From: Paguma larvata
Lineage: Eukaryota > Chordata > Mammalia > Carnivora > Viverridae
Direction: 5' to 3'
Length of the DNA stretch: 64,000 nucleotides
NCBI GenBank assembly: GCA_030068075.1
Contig: CM057836.1
Span: forward strand, 67,803,788 to 67,867,787
Each line of letters begins with the position of its first letter. The stretch's first letter is position 1. The notes beneath the pieces were generated by a model. It worked only from the letters and a program-made list of their open reading frames with translations, did not search any database and was not told the DNA's origin. The position numbers and the translations under genes are program-made. Below are positions 23,345 to 34,770 of this stretch, piece after piece.

Positions 23345-23900
23345 GAGTGGTAAACTGTGTAGTCTATAATGACTATATCAGTAATATGTGTGAGATCCTT
23401 CTGACAGTGCTGAATTCAATAAGAAATTCGGGGTAGACTGACAGGCATGTGCAACTCAATTTTTTTTGGACTTCAGTATTTGTGAGGAAAGTAAACATGG
23501 AGCATTCTTCAATATATTAGATATGTAGATATGCAGTGCTCATTTGATTACATCTAATGAGCTATGTTGACTAATATAGGTAGGTTTGCTTTGAGACTGG
23601 GACTGGAATGGCAGGTTTTCAAACTTGTAATGCAGTAAAATAACATGATTGAGATCCATTTTAAAGACTTTTGTGAGGAGCTGAAATGTCGATATATCTG
23701 GTCACAGGAGGACACAAGAGAACCAGTCACTATTATGAAGAGAAGAGACTTTCAGCATGGAAGTCCTCCTCTGAAGTGCTCTCATCTCTTCCATGGAAGG
23801 CATCATTCCACTGAACAATTATAAACTCGGTGCCTTAAAACATTGAGTTAAGAATTTAAAATTTTAAAAATAGGGGAAAATCTAGAAAATGACACTCTAA
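23345..23900. other. Non-repeat stretch
   Basis: No gene or repeat recognised. Confidence 0.4.
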
Positions 23901-23916
23901 CCACAACAGGACTCTT

Positions 23917-24129
23917 TTATTTTTAATTTTTTTAATGTTTATTTGTTTTTAAGGGTGAGAGAAAGAGCATGAGCAGGGGAGAGGCAGAGAGTGAGGGAGA
24001 CAGAAACCTAAGCAGCTGCAGGCTCTGAGCCTCCAGCACAGAGCCCAACATGGGGCTTGAACCCATGAACTGTGAGATCATGACCTGAGCTGAAGTTAGA
24101 TTTTAACCAACTGAGCCACCCAGGTGCCT
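23917..24129 (-). mobile_element. Feliform CAN SINE
   Basis: In minus orientation: poly-T at the left, a gagaga-rich tract, then gagatcatgacctgagctga and the head complement ctgagccacccaggtgcc. An exact 16-bp TSD, ccacaacaggactctt, is at 23901-23916 and 24130-24145. Confidence 0.96.
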
Positions 24130-24145
24130 CCACAACAGGACTCTT

Positions 24146-24869
24146 AATTTTTCCTACCACTTTCCAACACCCCTCCTCCGAGAGAAAAAAAAAAAATTAA
24201 TCTCAGTTCTATGCCCTCTTTTGGGCCATTTTCACTAATACTGGGCTCATTCTCATACATGAGATTTTTAATATAGACTTTTTGCTTCCTGATTCTTTAT
24301 AATATAAAGGAAAGACTAATACCTACAAGGAAGTTAGCTATCTCTTCTCTCAAGGTCCTACCTGTTTTCTTTCTTTTTTTTTTTTTTGCACTGTTCTCAC
24401 ATGGCTAGCTCTTTGTCTCACTATTTTTAGCAAGCTAGCTAATTATCTTCCTCTTTGCTGATAAAATAAGACACGGAAAGAGTTCTCTTCTTGATTGGAC
24501 TAGTGGTGTCTGGGTATGATAATTGGCATGGCTGTAACCTTCTTAAAGACATGAGGGACATGAAAGAAGTCAGTTGATCTGCTGCTATGACAATATAAAA
24601 ATAGAAGAAACTTGAAGTCTTGATAATACTAATTATGAGATGATAAACTCTTTTATTTTTTACTATAGGTGAGTTAACATTTTCTCTTTCTTGCGACTAA
24701 ATCATTGTCACTAATAGGAAATACATCATTGAATCAATTGTTCTGTTCCTCCACAATTTAGCTAAGTTGGAAATATAACATTTTCTGGAGAACTACCTCC
24801 TTTGCCATTGTTTCTCCTTGACAAATTATTCCCATTAATAGAAATTTGTTTTCAGGAAATAGTTGAATG
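24146..24869. other. AT-rich non-repeat stretch with poly-T
   Basis: A poly-T run lies near 24375-24389 and a poly-A run near 24188-24198. No gene or named repeat recognised. Confidence 0.4.
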
Positions 24870-25204
24870 TATAGGGACAGATATGAATAAATAAATATGT
24901 TCATTTTAGAATTATTTACAATAATTTATAATTAGAATCAACTTAAATGTATATCAATGCAGAAGACATTAAATAAAGTATGGTACATTCATACTGAAGA
25001 CAATAAAAAATCATTAAAAATAAAGTTATGAAAATCAATCGATAGAGAAAAATATCCATATCTTATTATTGAGTGAAAAACTAAAAGCAGAATTCAGCAA
25101 ATTTCTGAGCATGAATGAAATAACCTTAGGGTTATAAAAAATTTCATGGAACGTTTATTTCACATATATGTATGTGAAAAATAATAATACAAACAAAACC
25201 AACC

Positions 25205-25410
25205 ACTAACATTTATTAAATATCTATTCAGACCCAGGAACCATGCTATGTGCTTCACACACAATAATAATTAATCCACCGCTCAAATAGTGTAGTATTA
25301 TTATTATCTTCATTTAGAGTTGAGTGAAGTGAATTTCAGGGAATAAAATTTTGCTGCCTAGTCATTGAGTAAAAAGGTCAAGGTTCATATCCAAGTCTAT
25401 GTAACAGCTT
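25205..25410 (-). mobile_element. MIR SINE fossil within L1M
   Basis: Complementary MIR order: aacatttattaaatatctat, accatgctatgtgcttcaca, ttattattatcttcattta, then aaggttcatatccaagtct. It separates two adjacent parts of one L1M 3' end. Confidence 0.65.
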
Positions 25411-25474
25411 ATTTATTATATTATATTTTGACTTTTATATCATATTATAGTATACCATTTATGCAATATCTTGT

Positions 25475-25522
25475 ATATTATATCATATTATATCATATTA
25501 TACTATACTATACTATACTATA
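25475..25522. repeat. (TATCATAT)/(TATAC) simple repeat
   Basis: Tandem tatcatatta units are followed by tacta units, inside the L1M right half. Confidence 0.9.
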
Positions 25523-25739
25523 GATATCTGGAATAATTACTTCCAAAGGATATTAATAACCTTTGGGTGGTGGAGTAAATTTTTCTAAATCACATTTATC
25601 TGTATCATTACATTTTCTATATCAAACATGTATTATAAATGAAAAAGGAAAGGAAATAAATATATAATATATACATGTGTAAATTATATTAAATATCCAT
25701 CATAAAATGCCTTTCTTGTGTCTTTTTGCAAAGATGCCA

Positions 25740-25910
25740 GGAGAAGTGTTTCTAGCTCCAGATCTACTTCTTGGCTCTGTAACCTTAGGAAGTCATTGAA
25801 CCTCTTAATTTCCTCATATGCAAAGTAGACATATTAGCTCTCCTTCAAACAGTTGTCATAAAGATTTAATGAGGTGGTGGATATCAAAGAGCTTAGGAAG
25901 TTTTAAGCTT
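25740..25910 (+). mobile_element. MIR SINE fossil
   Basis: The order ttggctctgtaaccttagga, attgaacctcttaatttcct, catatgcaaagtagac and ttgtcataaagatttaatga matches the MIR core. It is one of the better preserved MIRs here. Confidence 0.75.
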
Positions 25911-26044
25911 GCTAAACTTATTCTGGAGTATTTTTATTTTTTATTTTCTTCATATTGTAACATTTTACATGTGTATTGTGGTTTAAAAACGTTCAGTGTC
26001 TTAAAAAATAAATATAAAAAAAGTTCATTATCTTGAACATCAAA

Positions 26045-26180
26045 AAATATCTTATGTCTTTGTTTCCTAATTTAGATAATGGAATGATATTATTGACCTT
26101 ATAGGTTACTGTGGGAGTATGAAGATATAATACACATAAAACGTCTTGTACCATCAATTTTTACACAAAGTAGGGGCCAT
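26045..26180 (+). mobile_element. MIR SINE fossil
   Basis: The text tctttgtttcctaatttaga, ataatggaatgatattatt and ttacacaaagtaggggcc follows the MIR 3' half. It abuts the CpG-dense patch. Confidence 0.6.
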
Positions 26181-26189
26181 ATAGGGATA

Positions 26190-26242
26190 TTCGCGTGCGC
26201 GCGCACACACACACACACCCCGGCGAGCCCGCGCGCCCGCGC
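26190..26242. repeat. Alternating CG/CA tract, extremely CpG-dense
   Basis: A 53-bp patch starts with alternating purine-pyrimidine (cgcgtgcgcgcgcacacaca) and ends in ccccggcgagcccgcgcg-type sequence. It holds about 12 CpG dinucleotides in a window where CpG is rare. The first half is an ideal Z-DNA-forming tract. It is far too short for a CpG island and there is no gene beside it. It could be a real mutated CA repeat or a sequencing or assembly artefact. Confidence 0.8.
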
Positions 26243-26684
26243 TTTAAATTAAAAAGTCCCAGTGGAAAGTAAGCTCCCCTTTGGAATTCTCTTCTAATAT
26301 AAACTCACATTTTTGCTCAAAGGAAAAGTAACAGGAACAATAAATGTACAATCTGGTTCCCTAAGGAAAAGCAAATCCGCATTTAAGAGCTTTCATCATG
26401 GGCTCTAATACACTATCTAGTTTGTCAGAGGGGATATATTTATTAGCATAATAAAAGAGTACCAGGAAATTGCATAATGGTAACTAATTGTCTGCCATGC
26501 CTTCCTTCTTGGAAATAAAAATGTCACTAAAGTTCATAAACACACATGAGACCTTTTCATCCTGTCGTTTCTAAGTTTGCTTTTTTTCACTGTTCTGTTG
26601 TGAATCTGAAAGGGAATTGTCTTCTGAGAAGGAAGAAACTCAACATGGTTCAAAAGGCTAATGGTAAAAGAAACTTGAGTTGCA
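26243..26684. other. Non-repeat stretch left of the L1
   Basis: No gene or repeat recognised. A 67-codon frame starting at 26546 runs into the L1 and is not a gene. Confidence 0.4.
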
Positions 26685-26939
26685 TTTTTATTTTTATTTT
26701 TATTCCAGTTAATGTACAGTGTAATATTAGTTTCCGGTGTTCAATATAGTGATTCAACACTTCCATACATCACTCTGTACTCAGTCACAACAAATGCACT
26801 TCTTAATTCCTAACACTTATTTAACCCAATCCCCTCCCCCAACCTCTCTGGTAATCATCAGTTTGTTCTCTATAATTAAGAGTCCTGCTTTTTTTTGGTT
26901 TGTGTCTTTTTTCACCCCTTTGCTCATTTGTTTAGTTTC
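26685..26939 (-). other. L1 3' UTR
   Basis: From the ORF2 stop (complement cta at 26940-26942) to the A-rich tail. It contains the carnivore L1 3' text, for example acaaactgatgattaccaga and ggggattgggttaaataagt on the minus strand. Confidence 0.8.
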
Positions 26940-29900
26940 CTAAATTTCACATATGTGTAAAATCATAGAATCTGTCTTTCTCTGAATTATTTTGCTTAGC
27001 ATAATACTAACTCCATCCACCTCATTGCAAATAGCAAGACTTCATTCTTTTCGATGGCTGAACAATATTCCATTGTATATGTATGTATATGTGTATATAT
27101 ATACACTTTTTATTTTAGCCACTCATGAATAGACACTTGGGCTGCTTCCATATCTTGGCTATTGTAAATAATGCTGCTGTATACATAGGGATGCATATAC
27201 TCATTTGAATTAGTATTCTTGCATTCTTTGAGTAGATACCCAGAACTGCAATTGCTGAATTGTAAGGTAGTTCCATTTTTTAATGTTTTGAGGAACTTGC
27301 ATACTGTTTTCCAGTGATTGCACCACTTTACATTCCTACCAAAAGTGCAGGAGTGTTCCTTTTTCACTATAACTTTCCCAATACCTGTTGTATCTTGTAT
27401 TGTTGATTTTAGCCATTCTGGCAGGTGCAAGGTCATAATTTGATTGTAGTTTTGATTTGCATTTCCCGTATGGTAAGTGATGACTACTTTTCACGTTTCT
27501 GTTGACCATATGGATGTCTTATTTGAAGAAATGTCCATTCATGTCTTCTGTCCATTTTTATTGGATTATTTAGTTTTGAGGTACTGGGTTTTATAGGTTC
27601 TTTTTATATTTTGAGTACTAATCTTCTATTAGAAATTTCATTTCCAAATATCTACCTCTCATTCTGTAGGTTGCCTTTTAGGTCTATTGATTATTTCCTT
27701 CACTGGGCAGAAGCTTTTTATTTTGATGCAGTCCCAATAGTTTATTTTTCCTTTTGTTTCTCTTGACTCAGGAGGCATACCTAGAAAAAAGTTGCTACAG
27801 CTGATGTCAAAAAGGCTACTGCCTGTGTTCTTTTCTAGGATTTTTATGGTCTCACATTTAGGTCTTTAGTCCATTTTTAATTTGTTTTTGTGTATAGTGT
27901 AAAAAGTGGCCCAGTTTCTTTATTTTGAATGTTGCTGTCCAGTTTTCCCAACACTATTTGTTGAAGAGACTCTTTTCTCAATGGATATTCTTTCCTGCTT
28001 TGTTGAAGATTAATTGACCATATAGTTGTGTGTTTATTTCTGGATTTTCTATTCTGTTCCATGGATCTATGTGTCTATTTTTGTGCCAGTACAATACTGT
28101 TTTGATCACTACTGCTTTGTAATATAATTTGAAGTCTGGGATTGTGATGCCTTCAGTTTTGTTTTGTTTTTTCCCCAAGACTGCTTTGTCTATTTGAGGT
28201 CTTTTGTGGTACCATAGAAATTTTAGAATTGTTTATTCTAGTTCTGTGAAAAATATTATTGGTATTTAGATAAGGATTGCATTAAATGTATAGATTGCTT
28301 TGGGTAGTATAGATATTTCAGCAATATTTGTTCTTCCAATTCATGAGCATGGAATGTCTTTACATTAGTTGGTTTTACCTTCAATTTCTTTCATCAGTGT
28401 TTTATAGTTTTCAGAGTACACATCTTTCCCTTCTTTGGTTAGCTTTATTCCTAGGAATCTTATTTTTGGTGTAATTGTAAATAAGTTGTTTCCTTAATTT
28501 TCTTCATTATTGGTATATAGAAATGCAACATATTTCTGTACAGTGATTTTTATCCTGTGACTTTACTGAATTTGTGTATCTGTTCTAGATGTTTTTTGGT
28601 GGAGTCTTTCAGGTTTTCTACATAGAGTATCATGTCATCTGCAAACAGTGAAAGTTTTACTTCTTCCTTACTGATTGGATGCCTTTTATTTCTTTTTGTA
28701 GTCTGACTCCTGTGACTAGGAATTCCAATAATGAGTTGAATAAAAATGGTGAGAGTGGACATCCTTGTCTTATTCCTGGCTTTATGTAAAAGCTTTAAGT
28801 TTTTTTGCCCTGGATTTGGGTGTTAGCTACAGGTTTTTCATATAAGGCTTTTATTATGTTGTGGTATGTTCCCTCTAAACTTACTATTGAGGGTTTTTAT
28901 CATAAATGGATATTGTACATAGTCAAATTATTTTTCTGCATCTATTGAAATGATCATATAGTTCTTATCCTTTCTGTTATTGATGTGATGTATCACGTTG
29001 GTTGATTTGCAAATACTGAAGCACACCATAACTCAGGAATAAATTCCACTTGATCATGGTGAATAATTCTTTTAATTTGTTATTGAATCTGTTATTGAAT
29101 CTGTATTTTATTGGTGATTTTTGTATCCGTATTCATCAGAGATCTCAGCCAGTAGTTCTCTTTTTTAGTGGTGTCTTTATTTTATTTTGGTGTTTGGACA
29201 ATTTTGGCCTCAAAGAATGAATTTTCAAGATCAAACTTTCAAGTTTTCCTTCCTTTTCTATATTTTGGAATAGTTTAAAAATGATAGATTCTAACTCTTC
29301 TTGATTATTTGATAGAATTTACCTGTGAAGCTATCTTCCGTTCCTGAACTTTTGTTTAATGGGAATTGTTTGATTACTGATTTGATGTATTTGCTGGTTA
29401 TTGGTCTGTTCAAATTTTCTATTTCTTCCTCTTTCAATTTTGGTAATTTATATGTTTCTAGGAATCTACTTTTTCTAGGTTGCCCAATTTGTTGGCATAT
29501 AGCTTTTCATAGTATTCTTTTATAATTGTTTATATTTCTGTGTTGTTTGTTGTTATTTCTCCTCTCTGATTTGTGATTTTATTTATGTGAGTGTTTTCTC
29601 TCTTTTTCTTAATAAGTCTTGCTAGAATTTTATCAGCTTTATTGATTTTTTCAAAGAATTACATCCTAATTTCATTGATCTGTCCTACTTGGGGAGGTGG
29701 GTGTTCTATATAATTTATTTCTGCTCTAATCTTTATTATTTCCTTCCTTCTGCAGGTTTTAGGTTTTGTTTGTTCTTTTTCTAGCTTTTTTGGTGTAAGT
29801 TTAGGTTGTTTATTTGACATTTTTCCTTTCCTTGTGATAGGTCTATATTGCCTTAAACTTCTCTCTTAGAAGTACTTTTGTTGCATCCCAAAGGTTTTAG

Positions 29901-30998
29901 ATGTTTTGCTTTCATTTTCATTTGTTTCCATGTACTTTTTTCTCTTTTTTTTTTACTTCCTGGTTCACCCATTCATTATTTTGTAACCTGTTATTTCCCT
30001 CCATGTATTTGTGGTCTTTCCAAATTGTTTATCATGATTTACTTCTAGTGTCATACTACTGTAGTCAGAAAGATGCATATATGACTTTGATCTTCTTGAA
30101 TTTGTTGAGGTTGGTTTTGTGGGCTAATATGTGACCTATTCTAGAGAATGTTCCATGTGCACTTGAAAATAATGTATATTCTGCTGTTTAGGATGGAATA
30201 TTCTGAATATATCTGTTAAACTTATCTGGTCCAGGGTGTTATTCAAAGTCATTGTTTCCTTGTTGTTGTTTTACTTAGATGATATGTCCTTTCATATGAG
30301 TGGGATAAGATAGTCCCCTAGTATTATTGTGTTATCACTGATTAGTTTTTAAGTGTTTGTTAACTGTTTTATGTATTTGAGTGTTCTTGTGTTGAGTGCA
30401 TAAATATTTATGATTATTATATCTTCTTGTTGGATTGTCCCCTTTATGATTATATTATATCCTTCTTTGTCTTTTGTTAACAGTATTTGTTTTAAAGTCA
30501 ATTTTGTCTAATATAAGTATTGCTACTCCAGCTTTCTTTTTTTAATTTTTTTATGTTTGTTTATATTTGAGAGAGACAGAGAGACAAAGACAGAGCGCAA
30601 GTCGGGGAGGGGCAGAGAGAGAGGGAGACACAGAATATGGAGCAGGCTCCAGGCTCTGAGCTGTCTGCACAGAGCTCAGTGAGGAGCTCAAACCCACGAA
30701 CTGTGAGATCATGACCTGAGCAGAAGTTGGACACTGAAATGACTGAGCCACCCACCCAGGTGCCCCGCTATCCCAGATTTCTTTTGATATCCATTTGCAC
30801 GATAGATATTTCTCTGTACCCTCATGAATTTGAAGGTGTTTTTAGGTCTAAAATGAGTCTTTTGTAAGCAGCATATAGGCAGATGGGTCTTCGTCTGTTT
30901 GTTTGTTTTATCCATTCTGTCACCCTATGCCTTTTGACTGGAGCATTTAGTTCATTTACATTCAAAGTAATTATTGATAGATATGTACTTATTGCCAT
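26940..30998 (-). pseudogene. L1 ORF2 pseudogene (endonuclease / reverse transcriptase)
   Basis: The start codon complement is at 30996-30998, giving an N-terminus with SIITLNVNELNAPVKRHR, the endonuclease entry motif. CCLQKTHF near 30840 lies in the endonuclease domain. [19 protein letters not shown] (28610-28670) holds the RT active-site FADD. The C-terminal region ends with MILHICEI before the stop at 26940. After subtracting the nested SINE the length is about 1277 codons, normal for ORF2. Several stops and frameshifts break the frame, so no functional enzyme can be made. Shorter frames across this span are fragments of it. Confidence 0.9.
30541..30766 (-). mobile_element. Feliform CAN SINE nested in L1 ORF2
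   Basis: In minus orientation with a T-rich left end, gag-rich tract, gagatcatgacctgagcaga and head complement gtgcccc. A 19-bp diverged TSD (gctactccagctttctttt at 30522-30540, gctatcccagatttctttt at 30767-30785) brackets it. It interrupts the endonuclease part of ORF2. Confidence 0.95.
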
Positions 30999-31257
30999 TT
31001 TATTTCTTGTTTTGTGGTTGTTTCTGAAGATTTCATCTAATCCTTTCTTGTCTTTCTCTCATGTTTTTCTGATTTTCATTAGTAATGTATTTTGATTTCT
31101 TTCTCTTTATTTTTTGCAAGTTTATTAGTGGTTTTTGATATATGGTTAGAATTAAGTTTGTAAATAACCTCTTCTGCACACAGTAGTCTATATTAAGTTG
31201 ATGATTGTTTAAGTTTGAACCCATTCTTTCTCCTCCCCTCGTTTTAGGTGTATGTTA

Positions 31258-32516
31258 TTACATTTTTATAACCATTTTCTGTGTGAGTTTATTGACTGAT
31301 TTTTTACAGAAATATTCATTTTTATTGCTTTTGTGTTTTCCTACCTTCACACTGTCAATTTTGGTCTTTTCTTTCCACTCAGTGTCCCCTTTAATAGTTC
31401 CACCCTTCAGTGGAACTAAATCAGTGTCTGATTTAGTGGTCACAAACTTCTTTAGTTCTTGTTTGTTTGGGAAACTCTTTATCTCCCTTTCTATTCTGAA
31501 GGATAACCTTGCTGGATAGAGTCCTCTTGGCTGCAAATTTTTCCCATTTAGCACTTTGAATAGATCATGCCATTTCTGCTTGGAAAATTTCTATTGAAAA
31601 ATCTCCTGCTAACGTTTCTCTTGAAAGTTACTGTCTTCCTTTGTCTTCCCTCTTTTTTTTTAATTTTTTTTAATGTTTATTTATTTTTGAGAGAGACAGA
31701 GGGATACAGACAGAGCATTAGCAGGGGAGAGGCACAGACAGAAAGGGAGACACAGAATCTGAAACAGGCTCCAGGCTCTGAGCTGTCAGCACAGAGCCCG
31801 ATGCGGGGCTCGAACTCGGGAACGGTGAGATCATGACCTGAGCCGAAGTCGGACGCCCAACCGACTGAGCCACCCAGGCATCCCTTGTCTTCCCTCTTTT
31901 AAGATTTTTTCTTTATCACTATGTTTTACAAATGTAATTACAACATGTCTTGGTGTGCTTCTGCTTTGGTTGATGTTGATGGTAGTAGTCTGTGCTTCTA
32001 GAGCTGTATATCTGTTTCCTTCCCCAGAGTAGGGAGGTTTTTAGCTGTTATTTCTTCAAATAAATTTTCTACCCCCTTTTCTCTCTTCTTCTTCTGAAAC
32101 TCCTATAATACAAATGTTACTATGTTTGATAGAGTCACTGAGTCCTCTAAGTCTATTCTCCTTTTGCATAATTCTTCTCTGTCTCTTTTGTTCAGCTTGA
32201 TTCCTTTCCATTACCCTTTCTTATGGATCACTAATTCATTCTTCTGTTTCTTCCATCCTGCGGTTTGTTCCACCAAGTATAGTTTTTATTCTGTTTATTG
32301 AGCCGTTTATCTGTGCTGTTATTCCTTCTCTCTGTTAAGGGTCTTACTCATTTCTTCCACTCTTTTTTCAAGCCCAGTGAGTATCCTTATGATTGTTGCT
32401 TTAAATTCTCTATCAGTCATTTTACTTATATCTGTTTCACTTAGATTCCTGGCTGTGGCTTTCCCTATTCTTTCATTTGGAATAAATTTCTCTGTCTCCT
32501 CATTTTGTCCGCCCAT
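31258..32516 (-). pseudogene. L1 ORF1 pseudogene (RNA-binding chaperone)
   Basis: The likely start at 32516 begins MGGQNEETEKF and runs into DISKMTDREFKATIIRIL and a heptad-rich segment, the ORF1 N-terminal and coiled-coil region. PRHVVITFVKHSDKEKIL (about 31890-31960) lies in the RRM domain. YPARLSFRIEREIKSF (about 31480-31525) is in the C-terminal domain. A SINE at 31657-31884 splits the gene, and there are additional stops and frame changes. ORF1 proteins trimerise and coat L1 RNA; this copy cannot. Confidence 0.85.
31657..31884 (-). mobile_element. Young feliform CAN SINE nested in L1 ORF1
   Basis: An exact 16-bp TSD, ttgtcttccctctttt, is at 31641-31656 and 31885-31900. The SINE keeps CpG sites (gatgcggggctcgaactcgg, agccgaagtcggacgcccaa) that normally decay fast, so it is among the youngest insertions in the window. 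A long plus-strand frame covers it but is not a gene. Confidence 0.97.
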
Positions 32517-33672
32517 TTCTGTCTGTTTCTCCGTAATAAGAAAGTCAGTTATGTCTTATACTCCTGAAAGTAGTGACTTTATGAAGAAGAGGTACTGGAG
32601 TGCTATTAGTGCAGTGTCCCCTGTTCATCAGAACCTGACACTGCAGAAGTGCATCCTACATGTGTTGCTTATGCCCTATTATGTCACTTTCTTTCAGTGC
32701 AGTTACATGTATTGGTTCTTTACCTGTTGTGGACTGTGCTTGCTCTCTGTGGTGTTAGTGGGATGCAAGCAGGTCAGCTCTGAGAGCATGCCCACTGGGG
32801 AACTTAGAAGCAGGGCAGTGATGTTAGCAAAATTTGCCCTGGGCCTCTAGTCCAATTTCAGTTCCTCCAAAGTGCTGGTGTAGCTGGGACTTGCTCATCA
32901 AAGCATCCAGGGGTGCAAGGTTGAGTGCAGATAGGCACAGCTGGACATGGCATGCATAGGTGGCTAAGTGTACATGGGTAGATCCTTGCCATGGCTGGAC
33001 AGGTCACGGTGCAGCTTTAAGATTTGCCCTGAACTTTAGGCCCAGGCTACAAGCCCTCTCTGCAGCCCCACTACCCACAGATGGCTCTGTGTTTATACTG
33101 GAGGGCAAGGGAGGAAAATGGTGCCTACTACCTCCCTTGTTTTCAAAGAGTCACCCAAAATGCTCCGAAATCAGCATAAATAGATCTGCCTCCAATTTGA
33201 CCCTTGTATTGTATGAACTACCATTTTTAATTTTCCTCTCCACTCAGATTGCTGTTTCTTTAAGGATAATAACCCAGCTTCATTTGCCCTCTAGGCTCAC
33301 TTAGTGCTGAGTCAGCTGACTTTGAGAGCTTCTGGTTCCAAGTCTCACTGAGTTTACAAACTCACGGAATCCAGGCCCTCTGGATTTTAAAGCCAGACAT
33401 TATGGGGATTGGTCTTCCTATTGTGAGCTCTCTGGTGTGAGGGCCTATTTCTCTGCCCTTTCTACACACAGCTTCCTCCCTACTGTCAGCAGCCTCCGTC
33501 CACATTTCTGACCATCCTAACTTTTCACATGCAGCTTGTCTATGTTTAGTTGTGGAGTTTGTTCCGCCAGTCTTCAGATCACTCTCTGGTTTATTGACTT
33601 AGATGTGGATGATTTCTAGTTGTGAATGTGGGGCTGGGTGAGCGCAGGGTCCTCATACTCCATAATCTTCTC
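32517..33672 (-). promoter_or_regulatory. L1 5' UTR (internal promoter region)
   Basis: About 1.16 kb upstream of ORF1, clearly GC-richer than the rest of the window. This is where L1 carries its internal Pol II promoter. Plus-strand frames of 157 codons (32377-32850) and 114 codons (32960-33304) read antisense through it; they have no domain and are by-products of lower stop-codon density. Promoter activity in this decayed copy is unknown. Confidence 0.75.
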
Positions 33673-34539
33673 ATGAGTTTCCACACTTTTAGTTTTTAAG
33701 TCAAAAGTCTTAGGCTGGAAAAATATATTATGAAACCCTATGGAAATAATCAATAGTTTATTTACTGTAGAAACCCTAAATGATAATTTCTTCATTACAG
33801 GCATCCTCATAAGAGAACATTTATTATGCGTTTATATACTCAGCTTGCCTAAAAGAAAATGCTTTATTATTTCTTCTTTTTCCAGTCCTTCCTGTTCCTT
33901 AACTGATAACTGAGCTGCATAGTGAGCATAGGACTGTAATAAGCTATGAATGAGAGAGTTCCCAGACAATATCACATTCTCTGAACATTGCCGATGCTCG
34001 TTCATGCTATCCAAATTTCCCTTTGCTGTGGCCCAAGGATTATCTCTCCGTGACCTAACAGTCTGATAATCTGATAAACTAAACTCTAATAGTGAACTAA
34101 TGGCTACAGGTCATTCCCATGGAATTCCCATGCTCTGTAGTGGAAAAGGAATGGGTAATGTTACTCTTTCCAGGAAATTTATATTCAATTCAAAGTGGTC
34201 ATTTGAAACCAAAAATTTAGTCTTAAAAGAATCATTATATAGGTAACTTTGAGTGCTCCAGCAGACCTGTAGTGGATTGGTGATGGAAGGATTGATGAAT
34301 AAAAGACTGAAGAGTAGGTAGTGTTCTTCTCTCCAGTCTTTACTCCTAAGTATGGCATTCTCATAGTACAAGCTAAACATTTCTCTTGAGGAGTTGTAGT
34401 CTGAGGCAGTTATCTATTAAAGGTGGTTTAGAGAATTGGAGACACTGTCAGCTGCATAGGCAACGTATCAAATGGGCAAAACATAAGATATATAAATAGT
34501 TAGTGGCCAAACTGGAAAAAAAAATATTGTGTCTAGAAT
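33673..34539. other. Non-repeat stretch
   Basis: No gene recognised. One copy of an exact 33-nt direct repeat lies at 34120-34152. Confidence 0.45.
34120..34152 (+). repeat. 33-nt exact direct repeat, copy A
   Basis: Begins tggaattcccatgctctgta and is identical over 33 nt to 35251-35283. The surrounding sequences are unrelated. Confidence 0.95.
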
Positions 34540-34770
34540 GATATCCACAGGGTATGGATAAGGGTGAAGAAAAGAAGAGGATTCAGAAGCATCGATGGAA
34601 AAAAGGCATTTAAGTTGGGATGATGTGAGCATTCCAGAGACATAGGGTGACCTGGACAGAGGCCCAGAGAAAATAAGGCAGTGATAATTTTAAATTTTGG
34701 GTATGGACTAAATTGACAGGAAAGAGAATAACAGGAAGAGAGAAAGTTGAAAAAGAACATTTGGAATAAC
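34540..34770 (+). mobile_element. L2 LINE fossil
   Basis: The run ttgggatgatgtgagcattc, cagagacatagggtgacctg, gacagaggcccagagaaaat resembles the internal L2 region just upstream of its 3' end. Strongly diverged; edges approximate. Confidence 0.45.

Larger units (their letters stand above)
24870..25660 (+). mobile_element. Old L1M-type 3' end, split by a MIR
   Basis: The left half (24900-25165) contains acttaaatgtatatcaatgc, ttaaataaagtatggtacat and attgagtgaaaaactaaaag. The right half (25430-25660) contains ataccatttatgcaatatct, aacctttgggtggtggagta and ttctatatcaaacatgtatt. These are consecutive parts of an ancient L1 3' region. A MIR occupies the middle. No coding capacity. Confidence 0.65.
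26685..33672 (-). mobile_element. Near full-length L1 (LINE-1), inactive, with two nested SINEs
   Basis: Read on the minus strand, the element has a GC-richer 5' UTR (33672-32517), ORF1 (32516-31258), ORF2 (30998-26940), a 3' UTR and an A-rich tail (complement at about 26685-26705). The 5' end reads gagaagattatggagtatga then ggaccctgcgctcacc, like carnivore L1 promoters. Without the two SINEs (30541-30766, 31657-31884) it is about 6.5 kb, full-length for L1. Both ORFs are broken. Short similarity at the flanks (cttgagttgca left, catgagtttcca right) may be a decayed TSD. Confidence 0.9.

Noticed and set aside
26190..26242. The CpG-dense patch as a CpG-island promoter.
   Set aside because: It is only 53 bp long, is dominated by alternating CG/CA repeats, and no gene or first exon is visible nearby.
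27110..27436. A 108-codon minus-strand frame as a gene.
   Set aside because: It is an out-of-frame or shifted piece of L1 ORF2 within the larger L1.
32377..32850. A 157-codon plus-strand frame as a gene.
   Set aside because: It lies antisense in the L1 ORF1 start and 5' UTR and shows no domain.
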